This document shows positions 1 through 5,743 of a DNA stretch of 10,310 bases, in pieces. The stretch is taken from contig JADFSZ010000048.1 in the NCBI GenBank assembly GCA_022560555.1, positions 1 to 10,310 on the forward strand, read 5' to 3'. The notes beneath the pieces are model-generated. The model searched no databases. It was given only the letters and a program-made list of their open reading frames with translations, and was not told the origin of the DNA. The DNA comes from JADFSZ01 sp022560555 [NCBI: PVC group bacterium]. Lineage in GTDB: Bacteria > GCA-001730085 > JADFSZ01. The position numbers and the translations under genes were made by a program. The first letter of the stretch is position 1. Each line of letters begins with the position of its first letter.

Positions 1-30
1 GACCTATTCTTCATCTCAATTGGTTCGGCT

Positions 31-969
31 ATGCGTATTATTTTTATGGGAACCCCAGAATTCGCGGTGGCATCCCTTGCTGCAATATTAGCAAAAGGTT
101 ACGATGTTGTTGGAGTAATTACCGCCCCTGACAAAATAGCTGGCCGGGGTCAGCAAATGCATACGTCGGAGGTTAAAAAGTTTGCTGAATCTAAAGGATT
201 AAACATTCTTCAACCTCCAAACCTAAAGGATCCTGATTTTATACAAAACCTTGCCGCATTAAATGCTGACCTACAGGTAGTGGTTGCGTTTCGCATGCTG
301 CCTGAATCCGTCTGGGGAATGCCTTCTAAAGGAACTATTAATATGAATGATTCACTTTTACCTGATTACAGGGGTGCAGCACCTATTAATTGGGTACTCA
401 TAAATGGAGAATCAATAACTGGAGTTACTACATTTTTTATCGATGAAAAAATAGATACCGGAGAAACGATCCTTAAAAAGAAAGTTGATATAGCGACTAA
501 TGATACCGCAGGGAGTCTTCATGACACTTTGGTGTTATTAGGCAGGGAGTTAGTATTAGAAACGATATTACTTATAGAACAGAATAAGGTAATCACATTT
601 AAACAACCCCAAGTTGTTGATTTAAAAGAAGCGCCCAAACTCAATTCAGAAAACACAAAAATTATTTGGAATCAATCTGTTCAGATCATTTATAATTTTA
701 TCAGAGGACTTAATCCATATCCAACGGCATGGAGCATACTTTATAATAATAAAGATAAAATTAAAGTAAAAATATATGATTGTACTATTGAAATAAATAA
801 GCATCCTCATCGATCTGGAACAATATTTACCACTAAAAAGGAATTAAAAATAGCTGCGACAAATGGTTATATATATATTAAGGTAATGCAACTTCCTGGA
901 AAACAAAAAATGGAAGTAAAATCATTATTAAATGGGTATTCTTTTAGTAAAGATGCAAAAATGTTGTAA
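31..969 (+). CDS. fmt: Methionyl-tRNA formyltransferase, Bacteroidota-like, catalytic His replaced by Asn
   Basis: Fmt transfers a formyl group from 10-formyl-tetrahydrofolate to Met-tRNAfMet for translation initiation. The 312-residue length is normal. The N-terminal formyltransferase domain starts MRIIFMGTPEFA. It contains the folate-site segment SLLPDYRGAAPINW (108-121) and DTG (142-144), and the C-terminal tRNA-binding domain keeps RGLNPYPTAW. The E. coli catalytic triad Asn106/His108/Asp144 aligns with Asn104/Asn106/Asp142, so the His is Asn here (codon aat); the next residue, usually Ala or Gly, is Asp. Phrases such as APDKxAGRG, LQVVVAFRMLP and APINWxxINGExxTGVTTF are typical of Bacteroidota Fmt. 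ATG 31 was chosen because it gives the standard Fmt N-terminus, although the frame stays open to the window edge. No Shine-Dalgarno precedes it, as is usual in Bacteroidota. The gene is visibly AT-richer than the operon at 2757-8257. Family assignment is secure; activity is uncertain because of the missing His. Confidence 0.95.
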   Translation: MRIIFMGTPEFAVASLAAILAKGYDVVGVITAPDKIAGRGQQMHTSEVKKFAESKGLNILQPPNLKDPDFIQNLAALNADLQVVVAFRMLPESVWGMPSKGTINMNDSLLPDYRGAAPINWVLINGESITGVTTFFIDEKIDTGETILKKKVDIATNDTAGSLHDTLVLLGRELVLETILLIEQNKVITFKQPQVVDLKEAPKLNSENTKIIWNQSVQIIYNFIRGLNPYPTAWSILYNNKDKIKVKIYDCTIEINKHPHRSGTIFTTKKELKIAATNGYIYIKVMQLPGKQKMEVKSLLNGYSFSKDAKML

Positions 970-1154
970 AGCCTTACTATCACTGATTTCATAAAAAAGG
1001 TAAAAAAAAGAGTATGTTTATTAACAAACGCCACAAGTTATCAACAATAAACGTGATTTAGCGTGCTATTACTTGCGTGAACCGATATTCCTGTTAAATT
1101 TGTAGACTAATAAAATGAAGTTTAACCAACATTTTTAATTTTTAAACACAAATT
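970..1154. other. AT-rich intergenic gap between fmt and the HU-like gene
   Basis: No coding region is evident. The stretch holds A-runs just after the fmt stop, a weak inverted repeat (GTTTATT at 1016-1022 with AATAAAC at 1046-1052, 23-nt loop, no following T-run), and the promoter described separately. No convincing intrinsic terminator was seen. Confidence 0.6.
1072..1102 (+). promoter_or_regulatory. Bacteroidota-type primary sigma promoter for the HU-like gene
   Basis: The -33 element CTTG (1072-1075; consensus TTTG) is followed by exactly 19 nt and then TAAATTTG (1095-1102), a full match to the -7 consensus TAnnTTTG used by the Bacteroidota primary sigma factor. Spacing of 19-21 nt is the known range. 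It leaves an untranslated leader of about 45-50 nt before ATG 1155. The leader is A/T-rich with no Shine-Dalgarno, again the Bacteroidota pattern. The assignment is by consensus match only. Confidence 0.65.
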
Positions 1155-1385
1155 ATGAACAAATCAGATATAATCGATGGAATGGCAGCTGACGCTGGAG
1201 TCACAAAAGCTGCTGCAAAAAAAGCAAAGGAACAACACTATGCCGATTATGCGGATTTTACTGCCGGAGCCACCCAAGGAGCCGATGACGCATCTAAGTG
1301 GACATTTGGGGGCCTCCCCAACTCTATTGCTGGAAAAGTGGGGTATGCAGTGGGATGGGGCATTGGTGTTTTTAAGGGCCAATAA
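1155..1385 (+). CDS. Small protein with an HU-like N-terminus and a glycine-zipper tail
   Basis: This 76-residue ORF begins like a Bacteroidota HU/histone-like protein: residues 1-24 (MNKSDIIDGMAADAG... ending AAAKKA) closely follow the first two helices of HU. Similarity then stops. The HU beta-saddle, with its VGFGxF and GRNPxTG motifs, is absent in this frame and in the other two forward frames. The remainder (25-76) is hydrophilic to about residue 48. It then has Phe-Gly-Gly (51-53) and a hydrophobic Gly-rich segment with glycines at 63, 67, 71 and 75, three consecutive GxxxG steps. It could be a truncated HU fused to unrelated sequence, or a small membrane-active peptide (class II bacteriocin-like) behind a Gly-Gly leader; the latter is speculation. 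The promoter at 1072-1102 and an A/T-rich start context support expression. Start ATG 1155 is fixed by the HU N-terminus. Confidence 0.6.
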   Translation: MNKSDIIDGMAADAGVTKAAAKKAKEQHYADYADFTAGATQGADDASKWTFGGLPNSIAGKVGYAVGWGIGVFKGQ

Positions 1386-1743
1386 TATCGTTAAAATCCT
1401 TATTTACCGAGGAATGCTTCGTGCTATTAGGATTAAATTGAAAGGTCCCCGCCGTGGGTGAGGGTAAGAGGCCATTGCATTTGGATAATCAAAGGGAATT
1501 AGATCTGTTATCTACCCAATTTGATTAGGTCTTCATTCTGGGCAGATTAGTAACGCTCTCATATTGGTCTTGAAATTAGCGGAGGGGGCGGGAAGTTATA
1601 TTTCTTAAAAAATAGGGCATTTCTATAACCTTGTATAGGCTAAGATTGAGCTTGCCCCGGTTCTTTGATTGCAGTTACGGCAACCAGATATTGCCGAGGA
1701 TAATTTTCCAACTCACTGTCGCCGATGTGCGCACTGAGAGAGG
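1386..1743. other. 358-bp gap without a recognisable gene
   Basis: No ORF with plausible codon use, no tRNA or rRNA, and no insertion-sequence ends were found. Composition rises from AT-rich on the left to mixed on the right, so the junction between Bacteroidota-like and other DNA may lie in or near here. A G-rich patch at 1581-1592 (GGAGGGGGCGGG) differs at one base from the ssrA 3' end (2425-2436), but it is low-complexity. Confidence 0.5.
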
Positions 1744-1752
1744 TTGCAGGTT

Positions 1753-2298
1753 ATGATCCCGGTGGAAGATCTTACCGAGGTCCAGAGGCAATTCCTTGAG
1801 GAGGAATATGGCCTCGACTTGGAAAAGCGTGTCTCGTCGGCACGCCAATACAATCGCCGCCAAATGAAATTCTGTTTGATATTTCCTCTTTTAGCAATTG
1901 CGCTATATTGGGAGGGAACCTCAGATGTTATGGCCTCTTCCTTCAAGCCGTTCGGGATCATCTCTTGGTGCGTCTTCGGCATTCTTTTTTTTGTCGAAGT
2001 TGCAGGGTGGACGCATTTCTGGATAGGCACCCGATCCGCCCCCCTGGTAAATACTTTATCCGATTCAAACCCTCATAGAAATACCTGGCGCACATTGCTG
2101 GTGCTCTACATCGGTATCAAGACACCCCTATACCTCGTTCCTTTATGGATTGTAGGTCCAGTGATGCTGATTCTTGCGGCCTGGGCAACGAACCGGCCAG
2201 TTCTTGCCTTGGCGTGGCTTGCTCTCGCGGCGATCTATTACTCGTTAAGGATATGGTCCAATCGAAAAGTATTTCATGCGCTTGAAGAAACAATATAA
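1753..2298 (+). CDS. Orphan multi-pass membrane protein of unknown function
   Basis: The function is not recognised. From ATG 1753 the product is 181 residues. It has an acidic/charged cytoplasmic-looking N-terminus (about 1-39, with QRQFLEEEYGLDLEKR) followed by hydrophobic segments near 40-54, 67-87, 113-145 (long, perhaps two passes) and 149-166, and a short basic tail. That suggests four or five membrane passes. A TTG at 1744 would add three residues; ATG is preferred because AGAGAGG ends at 1743, nine bases upstream. No catalytic motif, conserved His/Cys cluster or transporter signature is visible. Base composition is richer in G+C than fmt. It stands alone between two gene-poor stretches and converges on ssrA, so context says little. 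It could be cargo of a mobile segment. It is likely a real gene because of its length, coherent hydropathy and lack of competing frames. Confidence 0.65.
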   Translation: MIPVEDLTEVQRQFLEEEYGLDLEKRVSSARQYNRRQMKFCLIFPLLAIALYWEGTSDVMASSFKPFGIISWCVFGILFFVEVAGWTHFWIGTRSAPLVNTLSDSNPHRNTWRTLLVLYIGIKTPLYLVPLWIVGPVMLILAAWATNRPVLALAWLALAAIYYSLRIWSNRKVFHALEETI

Positions 2299-2423
2299 AC
2301 TATGGCAATGATTTTAGGGGGGACAGTATAAATGCGTCGACACAGAGGCCGATGCTAATTTAGTTCAGTGAATAAACGTCTCAAGGAAAGAAAGATTGAA
2401 ATGAAGGAGAAGTCCAAATAATT
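2299..2423. other. Gap between the membrane protein gene and the ssrA 3' end
   Basis: No supported gene. It contains a six-G run followed by ACAGTATAAATG (from about 2318), and a short GTG-started frame (2368-2421, 17 codons) rich in Lys/Glu with no ribosome site. No clear hairpin plus U-run terminator for ssrA was found here. Confidence 0.5.
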
Positions 2424-2780
2424 TGGAGGCGGCGGGTATCGAACCCGCGTCCCAAAGGTCCCGCCAAGTAGCATCTACATGCATAGTCTATAAATTAGGA
2501 TCTCGTTTTTTGACACTCCCATAGACAGGATTGTCAAAAAACCAGCCTGAAACGATCTCGCTATATTTCCTCAGGCAAGGGCCTATAGCCAGTCTGTGTT
2601 GCGACATCTTAATCCGCCCACAGACGAAACCTGATTAAGATGTAGCTACATGTTATTTATGCAGCTAGAGCCAACGCTTCATTATTGGCAATTATATGTT
2701 TCAGGTGTTTTAGGAGGCCTCCTGAAACCTCCGCACGCAGCTAAATAGCAAGTTTCCTAGGTCGAATCCAATTCGCCCCC
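2424..2780 (-). ncRNA. ssrA: tmRNA (transfer-messenger RNA)
   Basis: tmRNA frees ribosomes stalled on broken mRNAs by acting first as tRNA-Ala and then as a short message for a degradation tag. The 5' end GGGGGCGAATTGGATTCGAC (2780-2761) contains the hallmark GGATTCGAC. The 3' end forms a T-arm GCGGG-TTCGATA-CCCGC. GGGGGCG (5') pairs with CGCCTCC (3', 2431-2425) as a 7-bp acceptor stem with one G-U, followed by discriminator A (2424); CCA is not encoded. An H-type pseudoknot (PK1) lies just before the tag frame: GGAGG 2732-2728 with CCTCC 2717-2713, interleaved with TTTCAGG 2727-2721 and CCTGAAA 2705-2699. Further G/C-rich stems follow the tag, as expected for PK2-PK4. The 5' 24 nt overlap the 3' end of ptsI on the same strand. 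At 357 nt the length is normal. Confidence 0.97.
2657..2689 (-). CDS. tmRNA proteolysis tag reading frame (ANNEALALAA)
   Basis: Inside the tmRNA, the resume codon GCC (2689-2687) opens a ten-codon frame ANNEALALAA ending in TAA (2659-2657). With the alanine delivered by the tRNA-like domain the added tag would be A-ANNEALALAA. The hydrophobic ALALAA C-terminus is the signal read by ClpXP-type proteases in other bacteria. The frame starts eight bases after the last PK1 strand, in the usual place. Confidence 0.93.
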   Translation of the reverse strand, partial: ANNEALALAA

Positions 2781-4532
2781 ATGAAAGCTATTATATAAGA
2801 GAAGTTCGGGAACTTTCAAGCGTAAAAATTCAACCAGTATTTTCTGAATTTCCTTTCCGGTCGATATCTTTTGAACTTGACTCCAAAGTTTTTGACATTC
2901 CGTACGGGATATGGAGCGGGAAACTTTTTTGATTTCCGAAATAAACGCGGATGGTACGCTGAATTCTTCAAGCCCCATCCCGATGAGGAGGGGAATATAA
3001 ATCGGATCGCTTGCCATTTCACCGCACATGGCTACACGAATATTAGCATCTTTAGCGTCCCGGATAATTTTATCAATAAACCTTAGAACACCCGGATGCG
3101 CGGGATCGTAAAGATAGGCAATGTGTTCATTCACGCGATCTACCGCGAGTGCGTATTGAATGAGATCATTTGTGCCGATACTGAAGAAATCCACATGTGG
3201 AGCCAAAAGATCAGTAATGAGTGCCGCAGAAGGAACTTCGATCATGGCGCCGACGCCGATGTCCGTGTTGATTGTGTGCCCGTCCGCGATCAGTTCTTTT
3301 TTGACAACTTCCAGAACCAAATTGGCTTGGATGAGTTCCTCAAGGTTTGTGATCAAAGGATAAAGAATTTTAAGGTTGCCGTGCTCGTTCGCGCGCAATA
3401 TAGCCCGCAATTGAGTTTTAAAGATATCCTTTTTTTCAAGAGAAAAACGGATAGCCCGCCATCCCATAAAGGGGTTAAGTTCATTCGGAACATTCAGATG
3501 GGACAGAAATTTGTCTCCGCCGAGATCCATGGTTCGAACCACAACTTCGTGGGGGTACATCTTGTCGGCGACAATTTTATAGTTTTCATAATGCTCTTGT
3601 TCTGTCGGAAGATCGGTTCGGTTCATATAGAAAAATTCTGTCCGATAAAGCCCGATTCCTACAGCACCGTGGATCAAAGCGGAATCTGATTCGCTTGGAA
3701 GTTCAATATTGGCCATGAGTTTAAGCTTATGGTCATCGGTGGTGACGGCTGGCAGTGTTTGAAAGACCGACAGGTTCCGGGTGATTTCTTCGAATTTCTT
3801 GATTTCTTCCCGATAGTGCGCGATGAGTTTTTCATTGGGGTTAATCTCGATAATCCCGTGAATTCCGTCAAGAATGATCGTGTCCCCGTATTCCACACGT
3901 TGGGTAATGTCTTCAAGACCGACGATAGCCGGGATCTCAAGGGATCTGGCGATAATCGCTGTATGGCTGGTGCGGGAGCCGATGTCGGTTGCGAAGCCGA
4001 GAACAAAACTTTTATTAATAAACACGGTTTCTGACGGAGCCAGATCGTAGGCGATGACGATGCCCTTTTCTTCAATCGAAGAAAGCGTTTCATGGTGTTT
4101 ACCCAGGAGATTCCTGAGCACGCGTCTTCCGACATCCTGGATATCCGCGGCACGTTCCTTTAAGTACTCATCCTCAATGGATGAAAAGGCCTTAGCGAAT
4201 TTTTGAAGAGATTCATAAAAAACAAATTCCACACAACGCTTTTCTTTTTCTAAACGTCGTATAACTTCTTCGATCAGCATACGATCTTCTAAGACAAGCA
4301 AATGGGCATCAAAAATCTCGGCATGTTTGGTTCCCATTTTGTCCTCGATCCGTGTTTGCATCTCGATCATTTCTTTTCGTGTTTTGATCAAGGCGTCCTC
4401 AAAACGGGCGATTTCTTTGGGAAGATCCTCTTCCTTGATTTCATGTTTCGGGATCGTCAAGTCATCGCGGTCGAGAAGGAGTGCCCTTCCGATCACAATG
4501 CCCGGCGATGCGGCTATGCCTTTATGACTCAT
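2757..4532 (-). CDS. ptsI: PTS enzyme I (phosphoenolpyruvate-protein phosphotransferase)
   Basis: Enzyme I takes phosphate from PEP onto a histidine and passes it to HPr. The 591 residues show the N-terminal domain (GIAASPGIVIGRA at the start), the phospho-His site GSRTSHTAIIARS with His190, and the PEP-binding TIM-barrel domain. In the barrel are LYRTEFFYMNR (Arg297), VRTMDLGGDK (Arg333), GAMIEVPSA, SIGTNDLIQY and the active-site Cys503 in MCGEMASDP. All key residues are present, so it should be active. ATG 4532 follows AGGTTAGGG. It lies 22 bp after ptsH. The family core ends near residue 572; the last ~19 residues (ending HGGELDST) look like an add-on, because their DNA is the ssrA promoter and the first 24 nt of tmRNA, including the TAG stop at 2759-2757. 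It is about 16 residues longer than E. coli EI. No EIIB/EIIC genes are nearby, which suggests a regulatory role. Confidence 0.97.
   Translation of the reverse strand: MSHKGIAASPGIVIGRALLLDRDDLTIPKHEIKEEDLPKEIARFEDALIKTRKEMIEMQTRIEDKMGTKHAEIFDAHLLVLEDRMLIEEVIRRLEKEKRCVEFVFYESLQKFAKAFSSIEDEYLKERAADIQDVGRRVLRNLLGKHHETLSSIEEKGIVIAYDLAPSETVFINKSFVLGFATDIGSRTSHTAIIARSLEIPAIVGLEDITQRVEYGDTIILDGIHGIIEINPNEKLIAHYREEIKKFEEITRNLSVFQTLPAVTTDDHKLKLMANIELPSESDSALIHGAVGIGLYRTEFFYMNRTDLPTEQEHYENYKIVADKMYPHEVVVRTMDLGGDKFLSHLNVPNELNPFMGWRAIRFSLEKKDIFKTQLRAILRANEHGNLKILYPLITNLEELIQANLVLEVVKKELIADGHTINTDIGVGAMIEVPSAALITDLLAPHVDFFSIGTNDLIQYALAVDRVNEHIAYLYDPAHPGVLRFIDKIIRDAKDANIRVAMCGEMASDPIYIPLLIGMGLEEFSVPSAFISEIKKVSRSISRTECQKLWSQVQKISTGKEIQKILVEFLRLKVPELLLYNSFHGGELDST
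2790..2819 (-). promoter_or_regulatory. ssrA promoter embedded in the 3' end of ptsI
   Basis: On the minus strand TTGAAA (2819-2814; 5 of 6 to consensus) is separated by 18 nt from a perfect TATAAT (2795-2790). Seven bases after the -10 falls position 2783, and the mature tmRNA 5' G is at 2780. Transcription would therefore start within about three bases of the mature end and need almost no 5' processing. The whole promoter lies in ptsI coding sequence, under the codons for about residues 574-583. Confidence 0.75.
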
Positions 4533-4554
4533 ACATCCCTAACCTTTGTTTTTG

Positions 4555-4836
4555 TTAATCTTCGTGGAATTTGAGATCAAAGAGCTCTTTGATCTTTTTG
4601 ATTGCATTTTCGGAATCTTTACCGCATGCTTCGAAAATAAGTTTTGTGTTGTGAGCCGCGGCAAGCATCATGAGGCCCATAATGCTTTTGCCGTTGACTT
4701 TTTGGCCGTTATTTTCAACCGTGATTTCTGACGCAAATGTGTTTGTGAGCTGAACGAGCAATGCTGCCGGACGCGCGTGCAGCCCAAGACGATTTTTAAT
4801 CGTGAGAGTTTTCCGAACGATTTTTTGAGCCGCCAT
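4555..4836 (-). CDS. ptsH: HPr phosphocarrier protein
   Basis: HPr carries phosphate from enzyme I to EIIA proteins and, in bacteria with HprK, is also phosphorylated on a serine for regulation. Starting at ATG 4836 it is 93 residues. The His site is NRLGLHARPAA (His20, equivalent to His15) and the regulatory site is VNGKSIMGLMMLAA (Ser51, equivalent to Ser46), with the usual 31-residue spacing. Both sites are intact. In-frame ATGs at 4863 and 4890 would add 9 or 18 residues, and the latter overlaps rapZ. I prefer 4836 because AGGAT lies about ten bases upstream and the resulting N-terminus (MAAQKIVRKTLTI) fits the family best; 4863 is possible, being four bases after the rapZ stop. The gene sits between rapZ and ptsI. 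Confidence 0.93.
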   Translation of the reverse strand: MAAQKIVRKTLTIKNRLGLHARPAALLVQLTNTFASEITVENNGQKVNGKSIMGLMMLAAAHNTKLIFEACGKDSENAIKKIKELFDLKFHED

Positions 4837-4867
4837 TTTGCTTTTATCCTGTTGAGAGGCCATAATG

Positions 4868-5743
4868 TTAACGGTGCCAACCGATATCACGGTGACTCAC
4901 CGTTACCTCCGTATATTTTTTCTTTAAAAGGATCCGGCAAAATTCGTTGGCAATAACAACGGATCTGTGTTTGCCTCCCGTGCATCCGAAAGAAATCGTT
5001 AGATAGGCACGGCCTTCTTTGATATAAGCCGGAATGAGAAATTCAATTAATTTCCAAGATTTATTCGTAAAATTTTTCGTCAAAGGAAATTCAAGAACGT
5101 ATTCCTCGACTTTTTTATCCATTCCCGTATAAGGTCTCAAATCTTCCACATAATGGGGATTGGGAAGAAACCGCACGTCAAACACAAGATCGCTGTCGGG
5201 GGGAATCCCGTAGCGATAACTGAACGAGTTGATGGTGATTTTCATTCGGGACTTTTTTTCAATAGGGCTGAAGGCCTGAAAGATACGATCCTTCAATTCA
5301 TGAACATTCAAGGGAGATGTGTCTATGACATGGTCAGCCGAGTTGAGAATTTTCCGGAGTTTTTGACGTTCGATCTGGATGCTGTCAAGAACAGTTCCGG
5401 AACCGGAAAGCGGGTGTTTGCGTCTCGTTTCACTGAATCGTCTTAAGAGAACGTCGTCCGAGGCTTCCAGGAACAAGATGCTGTAAGGAGTGCCGAGATT
5501 TTTTAATGTGTCTAATTCGTTGAAAAGGTCGTCAAAGAAGATCCCTTCGCGAATATCGATCACAAGGGCTACGCGTTTGATATTCGCATCTGTTTGCTGA
5601 CAGATCTCAGCGAATTTTGTAATGAGAAGCACGGGGAGGTTATCAATGCAGAAGTACCCCAGCTCCTCGAACGTTTTTAAAACGTGACTTTTACCGGCCC
5701 CCGAAATTCCTGTAATAATAACAAATTGGTGATCGCTTTTCAT
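4868..5743 (-). CDS. rapZ: RapZ/YvcJ-family nucleotide- and RNA-binding protein
   Basis: RapZ in E. coli is an RNA-binding adaptor controlling glucosamine-6-phosphate synthase through small RNAs; YvcJ in B. subtilis is a nucleotide-binding protein. The 291 residues begin with a P-loop, GISGAGKS (12-19), followed by DNLP (34-37), VIDIRE (61-66) and FLEASDDVLLRRFSETRRKHPL. The C-terminal domain shows SFSYRYGIPPDSDLVFDVRF, PNPHYVEDLRPYTG and GCTGGKHRSV (253-262), all signatures of the family. The length is typical. ATG 5743 overlaps the hprK stop in an ATGA arrangement, implying translational coupling. Clustering with hprK, ptsH and EIIA is common in Gram-negatives, usually beside rpoN. Which RNA or enzyme it controls here is unknown. 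Confidence 0.95.
   Translation of the reverse strand: MKSDHQFVIITGISGAGKSHVLKTFEELGYFCIDNLPVLLITKFAEICQQTDANIKRVALVIDIREGIFFDDLFNELDTLKNLGTPYSILFLEASDDVLLRRFSETRRKHPLSGSGTVLDSIQIERQKLRKILNSADHVIDTSPLNVHELKDRIFQAFSPIEKKSRMKITINSFSYRYGIPPDSDLVFDVRFLPNPHYVEDLRPYTGMDKKVEEYVLEFPLTKNFTNKSWKLIEFLIPAYIKEGRAYLTISFGCTGGKHRSVVIANEFCRILLKKKYTEVTVSHRDIGWHR

Noticed and set aside
1016-1052. Inverted repeat GTTTATT/AATAAAC after fmt as a terminator.
   Set aside because: AT-only 7-bp stem with a 23-nt loop and no trailing T-run; too weak.
1581-1592. GGAGGGGGCGGG, 11 of 12 identical to the ssrA 3' end at 2425-2436, as a possible attachment-site copy.
   Set aside because: The match is short, G-rich and stops at once on one side; no integrase is present. 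Not enough to call an att site.
2318-2334. Six-G run followed by ACAGTATAAATG, reminiscent of short motifs seen near REP-associated transposases.
   Set aside because: No transposase, no second copy and no palindromic partner in the window.
2368-2421. GTG-started 17-codon Lys/Glu-rich frame ending three bases from the ssrA 3' end.
   Set aside because: No Shine-Dalgarno, too short, and no sign of conservation; it may be a remnant but cannot be supported.
2871-4574. Plus-strand frames of up to 197 codons opposite ptsI.
   Set aside because: They are antisense shadows of a well-conserved gene with no ribosome sites or recognisable domains.
4837-4890. Longer HPr starting at ATG 4890.
   Set aside because: It overlaps rapZ by 23 bp and adds a non-HPr N-terminus; the ATG at 4836 fits the family better.
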